Positions 38,316 through 46,802 of a DNA stretch of 64,000 nt are shown piece by piece. Source of the DNA: Streptomyces sp. KL109B. GTDB lineage: Bacteria; Actinomycetota; Actinomycetes; Streptomycetales; Streptomycetaceae. A model generated the notes under the pieces. The model was not told the origin of the DNA. It did no database searches and was given only the letters and a program-made list of their open reading frames with translations. Position numbers and translations under genes: made by a program. The stretch lies in assembly GCF_030766935.1 (NCBI RefSeq), contig NZ_JASERL010000001.1, forward strand, positions 496,001-560,000. The letters are read 5' to 3'. The number at the start of each line of letters is the position of its first letter. Within the stretch, counting starts at the first letter, position 1.

Positions 38316-39755
38316 CTAGGGGGTTTCCGTGACGTCCTGCCAGGCGGCCCTCAGCGCGCCCGCCACGTCCTGCGCGGAGATCGGCGCGCCGTTCGCCGCG
38401 TGCCGGCCCGCGAGTCCGTGCAGATGGGCGCCGACGGAGGCCGCGTCCAGTGGGGCGAGGCCCGCCGCGAGCAGGGAGCCGGTCAGGCCGGAGAGGACGT
38501 CGCCGCTGCCGGCCGTGGCGAGCCAGGGGGTGCCGGTGGGGTTCACGCGGGCAGGGCGGGTCTCGTCCGGCGGCGAGATCAGGGTCGTCGAGCCCTTCAG
38601 GAGCACCGTCGCGGCGTAGCGGGCCGCCAACTCCCGTACGGATGCGAGTCGTTCGGCCTCGACCTGTTCGCGGGTCGCGCCGAGGAGTGCCGCCGCCTCC
38701 CCGGCGTGCGGGGTCAGGACCGTGGGCGCCGTGCGGGCCCGGACCGTCGCGGGGTCCGCGAGGCGCAGGCCGTCCGCGTCGACGAGGACCGGGACGTCGG
38801 ATGCCAGGACGTCGTGCAGGCCGGAGGCGTCGTCGCCGAGCCCCGGGCCGATCACCCACGACTGCACGCGGCCCGCCCGCGCCGGTGGCCCGGCCGAGAC
38901 GAGCGTCTCCGGGAAGCGGGCGAGGACCGCGTCCGCGGCCGGGCCCACGTAGCGCACCGCCCCGGCGCCGCCGTGCAGCGCGCCCGCCACCGCGAGGGTC
39001 GCGGCGCCGGGGTAGCGGGCCGAGCCGGCGACGATGCCGACGACGCCGCGGCGGTACTTGTCGCTCTCGCCGGTGGGTTCGGGCAGCAGGGTCGCCACGT
39101 CCGCGTACTGGAGGGCCTCCAACTCCGCCTCCGCCTCGGTGAGTTCGAGGCCGATGTCGACGAGGCGGAGGGCGCCCGCGTACGCGCGGGCCGGGTCGAC
39201 GAGGAGGCCCGGCTTGTACGTGCCGAAGGTGACGGTCGCGTCCGCGCGTACGGCTTCGCCGTGGACCTCGCCGGTGTCGGCGTCGACGCCGCTCGGGAGG
39301 TCGACGGCTACGACGGGGCCGCGGGCGGCGTCGGCGAGTTCGGCGGCGCGGGGGCGCAGGCCGCCCTTGCCGCCGATGCCCACGATGCCGTCGACGACGA
39401 GGTCGGCGCGGCCCACGAGTTCCGTGGCGTGCTCGGTGTTCGCGTCGAGGAGTGTGCCGCCGGCGGAGCGGAGGGCGGCGAGGCCCTCCGGGTGGGCGCG
39501 TTCCGGGGAGAGCAGCAGCGCCGTGACGCCGGCGCCGCGGCGGGCGAGGCGGGCGCCCGCGTACAGGGCGTCGCCGCCGTTGTCGCCGGAGCCGATGAGG
39601 AGGGTGACGCGGGAGCCGTAGACCTTGCCGAGGAGGTCGGCGCAGGCGGCGGCGAGGCCGGCGGCGGCGCGTTGCATCAGCGCGCCTTCGGGCAGCCGCG
39701 CCATGAGGGCGCGCTCGGCGGACCTGACCGTCTCTACGTCGTGAGCGCATCGCAT
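38316..39755 (-). CDS. nnr: Bifunctional NAD(P)H-hydrate epimerase / ADP-dependent dehydratase
   Basis: The 479-residue protein joins a YjeF_N epimerase domain (about 1-215, with LIGSGDNGGDALYAGARLA and VDGIVGIGGKGGLR) to a C-terminal ribokinase-like dehydratase (about 225-475, with TPHAGEAA, LLKGSTT and WLATAGSGDVLSGLTGSLLA). It repairs damaged NAD(P)HX. Fusion of the two activities is normal in bacteria. It is divergent from alr across a repeat-bearing spacer. Confidence 0.95.
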   Translation of the reverse strand: MRCAHDVETVRSAERALMARLPEGALMQRAAAGLAAACADLLGKVYGSRVTLLIGSGDNGGDALYAGARLARRGAGVTALLLSPERAHPEGLAALRSAGGTLLDANTEHATELVGRADLVVDGIVGIGGKGGLRPRAAELADAARGPVVAVDLPSGVDADTGEVHGEAVRADATVTFGTYKPGLLVDPARAYAGALRLVDIGLELTEAEAELEALQYADVATLLPEPTGESDKYRRGVVGIVAGSARYPGAATLAVAGALHGGAGAVRYVGPAADAVLARFPETLVSAGPPARAGRVQSWVIGPGLGDDASGLHDVLASDVPVLVDADGLRLADPATVRARTAPTVLTPHAGEAAALLGATREQVEAERLASVRELAARYAATVLLKGSTTLISPPDETRPARVNPTGTPWLATAGSGDVLSGLTGSLLAAGLAPLDAASVGAHLHGLAGRHAANGAPISAQDVAGALRAAWQDVTETP

Positions 39756-39799
39756 GCCATGAGTGTCCCGCAGGGGGTGGGGGCGGGGCAGGTCGACCG

Positions 39800-39960
39800 G
39801 GCCTACGTCGCGGGGCTCTGCCCCGGACCCCGCGCCTCAAGCGCCGGCGGGGCTGGAAGGTTGCGTCTCGATCGTCGGCGCGGCTTGAAAGATCGGGGCT
39901 CTGCCCCGGACCCCGCTGCTCAATCGCCGCAGGGGCTCTATGGGGATCGCCGCAGGGGGT
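39800..39960. repeat. Two GC-rich extragenic palindromic repeats (copies b and c)
   Basis: CGGGGCTCTGCCCCGGACCCCGC occurs at about 39811-39833 (followed by GCCTCAAGCGCCGGCGGGGCTGG) and as GGGGCTCTGCCCCGGACCC at about 39896, followed by CGCTGCTCAATCGCCGCAGGGGCTCTATGGG. A partial third GCCGCAGGGGGTCTATGGG ends the array. They fill the divergent nnr-alr promoter region. Confidence 0.65.
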
Positions 39961-39997
39961 CTATGGGTATCGCCCCCTCTGAGACACTTGGCTCACC

Positions 39998-41179
39998 ATG
40001 AACGAGAACGTGACTGCCCCGCTTCGCGCCCGCGCCGAGATCGACCTGGCCGCGCTCAAGGACAACGTGAGGGCCCTGCGCGCACACGCGCCCGGCGCCG
40101 CGTTCATGGCCGTGGTGAAAGCGGACGCGTACGGGCACGGAATGATCCCCGTCGCGCGGGCCGCGAAGGAGGCGGGCGCCGAGTGGCTGGGGGCGGCCAC
40201 CCCGGAGGAGGCGCTCGAACTGCGGGCGGCCGGGCTCACCGGGCGCGTCATGTGCTGGCTGTGGGTGCCGGGCGGCCCCTGGCGGGAGGCGATCGAGGCC
40301 GAACTCGACGTGTCCGTCAGTGGGATGTGGGCGCTGCGCGAGGTGGTCGACGCGGCGCGTGCGGCCGGGCGGGTCGCCCGCATCCAACTCAAGGCCGACA
40401 CCGGGCTCGGGCGGAACGGATGCCTCCCCGGCGACTGGCCCGAACTCGTACGGGAGGCGCTCGCGGCGCAGGCCGGGGGGCTCGTGAACGTCACCGGGCT
40501 GTGGTCGCACTTCGCCTGCGCCGACGAGCCCGGGCACCCGTCCATCGCCGCGCAACTCGCCACCTTCCGGGACATGGTCGCGTACGCGGAAGGCGAGGGC
40601 GTCACCCCCGAAGTGCGGCACATCGCCAACTCGCCGGGCACGCTCACACTCCCCGAGACCCACTTCGACCTCGTCCGCCCCGGCATCGCCATGTACGGGA
40701 TCTCCCCGAGCCCCGAGGTCGGCGCGCCCGGCGACTTCGGGCTTCGCCCCGTGATGACGCTCAAGGCGAATCTCGCGCTCGTGAAGCACGCTCCGGGTGG
40801 ACTCGGGGTCAGTTACGGGCATCACTACGTCACACCGGGCGAGACGACCCTCGGCCTCGTCCCGCTCGGCTACGCGGACGGCATTCCGCGGCACGCCTCC
40901 GGAACCGGCCCCGTCCTGATCGGCGGCAAGCGGCGCACGATCGCGGGCCGGGTGGCCATGGACCAGTTCGTCGTCGACCTCGGCGGCGACGAGCCGGCCG
41001 CGGGCGACGAGGCGGTGCTGTTCGGACCCGGCGACGGCGGCGAGCCGACCGCCGAGGACTGGGCGGTCGCGGCGGGCACCATCGCGTACGAGATCGTGAC
41101 GCGGATCGGTTCCCGCGTACCGCGCGTCTACGTAGGAGAGAACGGCGGCGGGGAGACCGGCGGCGACTCGCGGGCGTGA
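39998..41179 (+). CDS. alr: Alanine racemase
   Basis: The 393-residue PLP enzyme makes D-alanine for peptidoglycan. The PLP lysine is K41 in AVVKADAYGHG; the second catalytic base region GVSYGHHYVT and RPGIAMYGISP are present. The ATG 39998 Shine-Dalgarno is weak. Downstream are a hydrolase, tsaE and the tsaB-rimI-tsaD group, the usual streptomycete order. Confidence 0.97.
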   Translation: MNENVTAPLRARAEIDLAALKDNVRALRAHAPGAAFMAVVKADAYGHGMIPVARAAKEAGAEWLGAATPEEALELRAAGLTGRVMCWLWVPGGPWREAIEAELDVSVSGMWALREVVDAARAAGRVARIQLKADTGLGRNGCLPGDWPELVREALAAQAGGLVNVTGLWSHFACADEPGHPSIAAQLATFRDMVAYAEGEGVTPEVRHIANSPGTLTLPETHFDLVRPGIAMYGISPSPEVGAPGDFGLRPVMTLKANLALVKHAPGGLGVSYGHHYVTPGETTLGLVPLGYADGIPRHASGTGPVLIGGKRRTIAGRVAMDQFVVDLGGDEPAAGDEAVLFGPGDGGEPTAEDWAVAAGTIAYEIVTRIGSRVPRVYVGENGGGETGGDSRA

Positions 41180-41303
41180 CCAGCGTCACGGGTTGAGCGT
41201 CCACCGTCAGGACCGCCCGAGCCGCCACCATGTGAACCGTGAACGGGCCGGTGGAAACGGGAACTCGGTACCGGTACGGCACGGCGCGACAAGGGAGCGG
41301 CAC

Positions 41304-42545
41304 GTGAGCGAGAGCAGCGCACAGGCCACGGCGGCCGTCACCGAGGCCGCGGCCTCCGGTAACTGGCGGCGGGCCGGCCTCGCGGGCGCCGCCATAGGCG
41401 TGGTCGCGGCCGGGGCCGCCGCGGGCGTCGCCATCGAGCGGCTCACCGTGGGCCGCGGCATGCGCAAGAAGGCACGGCTCGCCCTCGACGCCTCGGGCCC
41501 CTACGGAGCGCTGCGCGGCGTGCCGGGAAAGGCGTACGCCGAGGACGGCACCGAGCTGTACTACGAGGTCGAGGACGCGGACCCGGAGGCCGCCGGCGGC
41601 GGCGCGGGGGCGCGGCGGCGGCGCCTCTTCGGCCGCAAGGCCCCGGCGCCCGTCACCGTCGTCTTCAGCCACGGCTACTGCCTCAGCCAGGACTCCTGGC
41701 ACTTCCAGCGCGCGGCCCTGCGGGGCGCGGTGCGGTGCGTGTACTGGGACCAGCGCAGTCACGGGCGGTCCGGGCGGGGCGCCGAGCAGGTCGAGGACGG
41801 GACCCCGGTCTCGATCGACCGGCTCGGCCGCGATCTGAAGGCCGTCATCGACGCGGCCGCGCCCGAGGGCCCGCTCGTCCTCGTCGGCCACTCCATGGGC
41901 GGCATGACCGTGATGGCGCTCGCCGACCAGTGCCCGGACCTCGTCCGCGAGCGGGTCATGGGTGTCGCCCTCGTCGGTACGTCGTCGGGGCGGCTCGGCG
42001 AGGTCAACTACGGGCTGCCGGTGGCCGGGGTGAACGCGGTGCGGCGCGTGCTGCCCGGCGTACTGAGGGCGCTCGGGCAGCGGGCGGAGCTTGTGGAGAA
42101 GGGGCGGCGGGCCACGGCCGACCTGTTCGCCGGGATCATCAAGCGGTACTCGTTCGCCTCGCGGGACGTCGACCCGGCGGTCGCGCGGTTCGCCGAGCGG
42201 ATGATCGAGGGGACGCCGATCGACGTGGTCGCCGAGTTCTACCCGGCGTTCGACGACCACGACAAGGCGGACGCCCTGGCGTACTTCGCCGACCTGCCCG
42301 TGCTCGTCCTCGCGGGCGAGCACGACCTGGTCACGCCGAGCGATCACAGCGAGGCGATCGCGGGGCTGCTCCCGGAGGCCGAGTTCGTGCTGGTGCCGGA
42401 CGCCGGGCACCTCGTGATGCTGGAGCACCCGGAGGTCGTGACGGACCGTCTCGCGGATCTGCTGGTGCGTGCGGGGGCCGTGCCCACAGCCGCTACCGTG
42501 GGGATTTATGGAGACACCGGCAGCACCGCACAGCCCGGCGGCTGA
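41304..42545 (+). CDS. Membrane-anchored alpha/beta hydrolase
   Basis: The 413-residue protein has an N-terminal hydrophobic anchor (about 20-45: AGLAGAAIGVVAAGAAAGVAI) and an alpha/beta-hydrolase domain. The oxyanion region is FSHGYCLSQDSW, the nucleophile elbow GHSMGG (Ser), and an acid and His appear in LVLAGEHDLVTP and PDAGHLVMLEHP. GTG 41304 has GGGAG six bases before it; the frame opens at 41193. The 3' end overlaps tsaE by 38 bases. The substrate is unknown. Confidence 0.9.
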   Translation: MSESSAQATAAVTEAAASGNWRRAGLAGAAIGVVAAGAAAGVAIERLTVGRGMRKKARLALDASGPYGALRGVPGKAYAEDGTELYYEVEDADPEAAGGGAGARRRRLFGRKAPAPVTVVFSHGYCLSQDSWHFQRAALRGAVRCVYWDQRSHGRSGRGAEQVEDGTPVSIDRLGRDLKAVIDAAAPEGPLVLVGHSMGGMTVMALADQCPDLVRERVMGVALVGTSSGRLGEVNYGLPVAGVNAVRRVLPGVLRALGQRAELVEKGRRATADLFAGIIKRYSFASRDVDPAVARFAERMIEGTPIDVVAEFYPAFDDHDKADALAYFADLPVLVLAGEHDLVTPSDHSEAIAGLLPEAEFVLVPDAGHLVMLEHPEVVTDRLADLLVRAGAVPTAATVGIYGDTGSTAQPGG

Positions 42546-43044
42546 GTCCGCCACCCCCGTCACGACCGTTACCGTCACCGTCAACTCACCTGACGAGATG
42601 CGGGAGTTGGGGCTCGCCCTGGCCAAACGGCTGCGCCCCGGCGACCTCGTGATGCTCACCGGCGAGCTGGGCGCGGGCAAGACGACGCTGACCCGCGGGC
42701 TCGGCGAGGGCATGGGCGTACGCGGCGCGGTGACCTCGCCGACGTTCGTGATCGCCCGGGTGCATCCGCCGCTCGGCGAGGGGCCCGCGCTGGTGCACGT
42801 CGACGCGTACCGGCTCGGGGGCGGGCTCGACGAGATGGAGGACCTCGACCTCGACGTCTCGCTGCCCGATTCCGTGGTCGTCGTGGAGTGGGGCGACGGC
42901 AAGGTCGAGGAGCTCGCCGACGACCGGCTGCACGTGATCATCGACCGGGCCACGGGCGACACGACGGACGAGGTCAGGGTCGTGACGCTGAACGGCATCG
43001 GGGAGCGGTGGGCCGGGGCGGACCTGGGGTCGCTCGCGGGCTGA
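42508..43044 (+). CDS. tsaE: tRNA t6A-modification ATPase TsaE
   Basis: The 178-residue P-loop protein (LTGELGAGKTTLTRGLGEGMG; TSPTFVIARVH; HVDAYRLGG; VVEWGDG) energises the TsaB-TsaD complex that forms threonylcarbamoyl-A37 in tRNA. It overlaps the hydrolase gene; tsaB and tsaD follow 1.1-2.3 kb downstream. ATG 42508 is preferred to 42469. Confidence 0.95.
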   Translation: METPAAPHSPAAESATPVTTVTVTVNSPDEMRELGLALAKRLRPGDLVMLTGELGAGKTTLTRGLGEGMGVRGAVTSPTFVIARVHPPLGEGPALVHVDAYRLGGGLDEMEDLDLDVSLPDSVVVVEWGDGKVEELADDRLHVIIDRATGDTTDEVRVVTLNGIGERWAGADLGSLAG

Positions 43045-43152
43045 GCCCGTGTCCCGTACCTGTCCCGCACCCGTCCCGTACCCGTCCCGCACCCACTCGT
43101 ACGTATCCCGACAGGGCGTCGGCAAATTCTTGCGCGGCGTGGCTTCGGCGTG

Positions 43153-43192
43153 TTCACATGGAGGCCGGTACTGGTTAGGTCTACCTAACCAG
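43153..43192 (+). promoter_or_regulatory. Candidate promoter with a 22-bp palindromic operator over the -10
   Basis: TTCACA (43153-43158), a 16-bp spacer and TTAGGT (43175-43180) form a plausible promoter. The palindrome CTGGTTAGGT-CT-ACCTAACCAG (43171-43192, 10-bp perfect arms) covers the -10. Half-sites resemble DtxR/DmdR iron boxes, but their spacing is not the iron-box spacing. It is 30 bases upstream of the small ORF at 43222. Confidence 0.55.
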
Positions 43193-43221
43193 GTCCCCTC
43201 GAACGCCGCCGGGAGGCATCC

Positions 43222-43443
43222 ATGTCGACTTCGGAACGTGAAGGTGTGCGCGCAGTGTCGATGCGGGATCTTTTGGCGTCGTGTGCGGCGGCGCGAGCCG
43301 TTTCCGTTCCGCCGGCCGCGCCGCGGCGGGGTGGCGAATCGTCGTTGCGCCGCGACGGTGTCGCGGACCCGGGGCGCTGCCCCGGACCCCGCTCCTCAAA
43401 CGCCGGAGGGGCTGGATTTACCGGGACCGCCGGAGGGGCTTGA
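43222..43443 (+). CDS. Possible small protein behind the palindromic operator
   Basis: ATG 43222 follows GGGAGG by 5 bases. The N-terminal part MSTSEREGVRAVSMRDLLAS, then CAAARAVSVPPAAPRR, has normal high-GC codon use. The C-terminal half (from about residue 45) is a read-through of the GC-rich extragenic repeat, suggesting the repeat replaced the natural 3' end or that the gene is decaying. No family is recognised. Promoter, operator and ribosome-binding site together make expression credible; function is unknown. Confidence 0.45.
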   Translation: MSTSEREGVRAVSMRDLLASCAAARAVSVPPAAPRRGGESSLRRDGVADPGRCPGPRSSNAGGAGFTGTAGGA

Positions 43444-43481
43444 TTTACCGGGACCGCCGGAGGGGCTGGATTTACCGGGAC
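43370..43481. repeat. Extragenic palindrome (copy d) and three 27-bp tandem repeats
   Basis: The palindrome GGGGCGCTGCCCCGGACCCCG, with CTCAAACGCCGG further on, is followed by three 27-bp units at 43401-43427, 43428-43454 and 43455-43481 (CGCCGGAGGGGCTGGATTT...). Unit 2 differs by one base. The rest of the 43045-43499 gap holds CCCGTCCCGTACC-type short direct repeats (about 43045-43090). Confidence 0.75.
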
Positions 43482-43499
43482 CGGTGGTGGGGGGCGGTG

Positions 43500-44054
43500 T
43501 TACTTGACGACGACGACCTTCGCGCCGATCGTCGCGAACTGCCACATCTCGTTCGCGGCCTTGCGGGACTCGCGGATGCCGCCGGTCTGCTTTCCGGGGT
43601 CGGGCGCGGCCGTCGAGCCGTCGACGGCGGCGCTGAAGCCGATCGCCACGCCGTTGGTGGTGGCGAAGCGGACCACGTGCTCGATCGGGACGCCGTCGGT
43701 GCCGGTGACCGAGCCGGAGCGGGAGGTCACCGAGTAGGCGCCCGGGGCCGGGTCCACCGTGCCGGGCGTGACCTCGAACGTCGTCTTCGTCCTGTTGCCC
43801 GAGCCGACCAGCCAGACACGGTTCTCGCCCAGCGAGTACACGACGCGCTCGCCCTTGCCGGAGCCGGCGGGCAGCGCCTTCGGGTCGGTCGTCTTCTGGG
43901 GCGTCTTGGACGCCGAGGCGGAGGGCGAGGACCCCGACTTCTTCTCGGCGAGGTCGTCGGGCGCGCTCGCCGACGCCTGGTAGGCGAGGAAGCCGACCAC
44001 GACGAGCGCCCCCGCCGTGAGCGCGGTCACGAATCCGGTGCTGCTCCGTGCCAC
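43500..44054 (-). CDS. Anchored L,D-transpeptidase-fold protein lacking catalytic Cys/His
   Basis: The 184-residue protein has one TM/signal segment (about 8-28), a Ser/Thr/Pro/Lys-rich linker and a YkuD-like domain (about 70-184: VVYSLGENRVWLVGSGN ... FATIGAKVVVV). In L,D-transpeptidases the final part carries HGT and SxGCxR. Here the positions read FSAA and TGGIRES, so Cys and His are absent. It is therefore probably a non-catalytic wall-binding protein. GTG 44054 is chosen over TTG 44072. Confidence 0.72.
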   Translation of the reverse strand: MARSSTGFVTALTAGALVVVGFLAYQASASAPDDLAEKKSGSSPSASASKTPQKTTDPKALPAGSGKGERVVYSLGENRVWLVGSGNRTKTTFEVTPGTVDPAPGAYSVTSRSGSVTGTDGVPIEHVVRFATTNGVAIGFSAAVDGSTAAPDPGKQTGGIRESRKAANEMWQFATIGAKVVVVK

Positions 44055-44171
44055 CAGGTGCCTGCCTCTCAAGTACGAACTTCAGAGTGACGGTAGCAGT
44101 CGAGGCCCGGCCGACCGGCCTTGCCGGGAAGTACGGACGTGTCCGCCTTCCGGTGGTCGTAGGCTGTTCGC

Positions 44172-44837
44172 GTGCTGTTGCTCGCTCTGGATACCGCCAC
44201 CCCCGCCGTCACCGTCGCCCTGCACGACGGGACATCCGTCGTAGCCGAGTCGAGCCAGGTGGACGCTCGCAGACACGGGGAGCTGCTGCTGCCCGCCGTC
44301 GACCGAGTGCTCGCCGAGGCCGGCGCCCGGCTCGACGCCGTCACCGGGATCGTCGTGGGCGTCGGCCCCGGCCCCTACACGGGACTGCGGGTCGGCCTGA
44401 TGACCGCCGACACGTTCGGACTCGCGCTCGGGGTGCCCGTGCACGGACTGTGCACGCTGGACGGCCTCGCGTACGAGGCCCGCGACGCCCTGGACGGGGC
44501 AGGCCCCTTCGTCGTCGCCACCGACGCCCGGCGCAAGGAGGTGTACTGGGCGCGGTACGAGAACGCGCGCACGCGCGTCACCGAGGCCGCCGTCGACCGG
44601 CCCGCCGACATCGCCGAGGCCGTCGCCGGGCTGCCCGCCGTGGGCCAGGGCGCGCGGCTGTACCCGGACACCTTCCCGGACGCGCGCGGCCCCGAGAACG
44701 TATCGGCCGCCGCGCTCGCCGCCCTGGCCGCCGAGAAGCTGGCCGCGGGGGAGGAGCTGCTCGAACCGCGGCCGCTCTACCTGCGCCGCCCCGACGCGCA
44801 GGTCCCCAAGAACTACAAGGTGGTCACCCCCAAGTGA
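44172..44837 (+). CDS. tsaB: tRNA t6A-modification protein TsaB
   Basis: The 221-residue ASKHA-fold protein (LLLALDTATPAVTVALHDG; GVGPGPYTGLRVGL) is the partner of TsaD. It is an inactive paralogue that scaffolds TsaD and TsaE. Its stop overlaps the rimI GTG (GTGA), so the two are translationally coupled. Confidence 0.95.
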   Translation: MLLLALDTATPAVTVALHDGTSVVAESSQVDARRHGELLLPAVDRVLAEAGARLDAVTGIVVGVGPGPYTGLRVGLMTADTFGLALGVPVHGLCTLDGLAYEARDALDGAGPFVVATDARRKEVYWARYENARTRVTEAAVDRPADIAEAVAGLPAVGQGARLYPDTFPDARGPENVSAAALAALAAEKLAAGEELLEPRPLYLRRPDAQVPKNYKVVTPK

Positions 44838-45370
44838 CCGCCGTGGACGCATCGTTGCGCGAAATGCGCTGGTGGGACATCGACCCCGTCCTCGTACTGG
44901 AGAAGGAGCTCTTCCCGGACGACGCCTGGTCGCGCGGCATGTTCTGGTCCGAGCTCGCGCACGCGCGCGGCGTCGGTTCGACGCGGCGGTACGTCGTCGC
45001 GTACGACGCCGACGAGCGGCTCGTCGGATACGGCGGGGTCGCCGCCTCCGGGGACCTCGCCGACATCCAGACCATCGCCGTCGCCCGCGACCACTGGGGC
45101 ACCGGGCTCGGCGCCGCGCTGCTCACCGAACTCCTGCGGCACGCCACCGCCTTCGAGGTCGACCAGGTGATGCTCGAAGTGCGCGTCGACAACACGCGGG
45201 CGCAGAAGCTGTACGAGCGCTTCGGCTTCGAGCCGATCGGCTTCCGGCGCGGCTACTACCAGCCCGGCAACGTGGACGCGCTCGTCATGCGCTTCACCAC
45301 CACGCAAGAGACACCCACGGTGCAAGAGACACCGGCGCAAGAGACAGAAGAGAAGAACAACCATGGCTGA
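44834..45370 (+). CDS. rimI: Ribosomal protein S18-alanine N-acetyltransferase
   Basis: The 178-residue GNAT protein has the acetyl-CoA loop [20 protein letters not shown] and [18 protein letters not shown]. Placement between tsaB and tsaD is typical of RimI. A Thr/Gln/Glu-rich tail ([19 protein letters not shown]) extends it beyond the core. GTG 44834 overlaps the tsaB stop, and the tsaD ATG lies 8 bases inside its end. Substrate assignment is by family. Confidence 0.9.
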   Translation: MTAVDASLREMRWWDIDPVLVLEKELFPDDAWSRGMFWSELAHARGVGSTRRYVVAYDADERLVGYGGVAASGDLADIQTIAVARDHWGTGLGAALLTELLRHATAFEVDQVMLEVRVDNTRAQKLYERFGFEPIGFRRGYYQPGNVDALVMRFTTTQETPTVQETPAQETEEKNNHG

Positions 45371-46460
45371 CGAACCGCTCGTCCTCGGCATCGAGACCTC
45401 CTGCGACGAGACCGGCGTCGGCATCGTCCGCGGCACCACCCTGCTCGCCGACGCCGTCGCCTCCAGCGTCGACGAACACGCCCGCTTCGGCGGCGTCGTC
45501 CCCGAGGTCGCGTCCCGTGCACACCTGGAGGCGATGGTCCCCACCATCCAGCGCGCCCTGAAGGACGCGGGCATCACGGCGAAGGACCTCGACGGCATCT
45601 CCGTGACGGCCGGGCCCGGCCTCGCGGGCGCGCTGCTCGTCGGCGTGAGCGCCGCCAAGGCGTACGCGTACGCGCTCGACAAGCCGCTGTACGGCGTCAA
45701 CCACCTCGCCTCGCACATCTGCGTCGACCAGCTGGAGCACGGCACGCTGCCCGAGCCGACGATGGCGCTGCTGGTCTCCGGCGGCCACTCCTCGCTCCTC
45801 CTGTCCACCGACATCACCTCCGACGTACGTCCCCTGGGCGCGACGATCGACGACGCGGCGGGCGAGGCCTTCGACAAGATCGCGCGCGTGCTCAACCTCG
45901 GCTTCCCGGGCGGTCCCGTCATCGACCGGTACGCGAAGGAGGGCGACCCGAACGCGATCTCCTTCCCGCGCGGCCTCACCGGCCCCCGTGACCCCGCGTA
46001 CGACTTCTCCTTCTCCGGCCTGAAGACCGCCGTGGCGCGCTGGATCGAGGCCAAGCGGGCGGCCGGGGAGGACGTGCCGGTGCGCGACGTGTCGGCGTCG
46101 TTCCAGGAGGCCGTCGTCGACGTCCTGACCCGCAAGGCCGTGCGGGCCTGCAAGGACCAGGGCGTCGACCACTTGATGATCGGTGGCGGTGTCGCGGCCA
46201 ACTCCCGGCTCCGCGCCCTCGCCGAGGAGCGCTGCGAGCGGGCCGGGATCCGGCTGCGCGTGCCGCGCCCCAAGCTGTGCACGGACAACGGCGCGATGGT
46301 CGCCGCGCTCGGCGCCGAGATGGTGGCCCGCAACCGGACCCCGTCCTCCTGGGACCTCCCGGCGGACTCCTCCCTCCCGGTCACCGAGCCGCACGTCCCC
46401 GGCCACAGCCACGACCACGACCACGTGCACGAGGTCAGCAAGGAGAACCTGTACTCATGA
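45363..46460 (+). CDS. tsaD: tRNA threonylcarbamoyladenosine synthase TsaD, His-rich C-terminus
   Basis: The 365-residue catalytic subunit has iron/zinc-ligand histidines in [25 protein letters not shown] and [11 protein letters not shown]. It transfers threonylcarbamoyl to A37 of ANN-decoding tRNAs. The tail [19 protein letters not shown] is unusually His/Asp-rich and may bind metal. The next small gene starts on its stop (ATGA). Confidence 0.96.
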   Translation: MADEPLVLGIETSCDETGVGIVRGTTLLADAVASSVDEHARFGGVVPEVASRAHLEAMVPTIQRALKDAGITAKDLDGISVTAGPGLAGALLVGVSAAKAYAYALDKPLYGVNHLASHICVDQLEHGTLPEPTMALLVSGGHSSLLLSTDITSDVRPLGATIDDAAGEAFDKIARVLNLGFPGGPVIDRYAKEGDPNAISFPRGLTGPRDPAYDFSFSGLKTAVARWIEAKRAAGEDVPVRDVSASFQEAVVDVLTRKAVRACKDQGVDHLMIGGGVAANSRLRALAEERCERAGIRLRVPRPKLCTDNGAMVAALGAEMVARNRTPSSWDLPADSSLPVTEPHVPGHSHDHDHVHEVSKENLYS

Positions 46461-46705
46461 CGGTCGCCCTGATGTGGGAGGCCCGCGCCGTCGACGGCCG
46501 CGGCGAGGAGCTGCTGACCTGGGCGAAGGGACAGGCCCTCGACCCGGCCCCCGAGCGCCGCGAGACGTTCCGCGCCCCGCAGGACCGGGTCCTCGTCATT
46601 ACGTGGTGGGACGCCCCGTACGACGCCGACCTCCCGGAACTCCCGGAGCCGGACGGCGAGTTGGTGACGCGGGCGGTGCACCGGTGGCGGTTCGAGGCGG
46701 CGTAG
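46457..46705 (+). CDS. Small conserved hypothetical protein coupled to tsaD
   Basis: The 82-residue protein ([20 protein letters not shown] ... HRWRFEAA) is Trp-rich with a pattern like a small dimeric alpha/beta-barrel fold ([20 protein letters not shown]). It overlaps the tsaD stop by 4 bases (ATGA) and has AAGGAGA upstream. I do not recognise a named family. Co-transcription with the t6A genes is likely; functional linkage is unproven. Confidence 0.8.
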   Translation: MTVALMWEARAVDGRGEELLTWAKGQALDPAPERRETFRAPQDRVLVITWWDAPYDADLPELPEPDGELVTRAVHRWRFEAA

Positions 46706-46802
46706 GGGCGGTCCGGGCCGCCCTCGGGGCGGATGCGTAGGCGGCCTTTCCACATGTGTCCGCGCGGGTGCCGGGTCCTGCGCGGGTGGCCACAATGGTG
46801 CC

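Noticed and set aside
43171-43192. Iron-box (DmdR/IdeR) call for the palindrome
   Set aside because: The half-sites are similar but the spacing is 2 bases instead of about 7, so a specific regulator is not assigned.
43049-43507. 152-codon ORF through the 43.4 kb repeats
   Set aside because: Its codons come from intergenic repeats and there is no ribosome-binding site; the overlapping ORF at 43222 is better supported.
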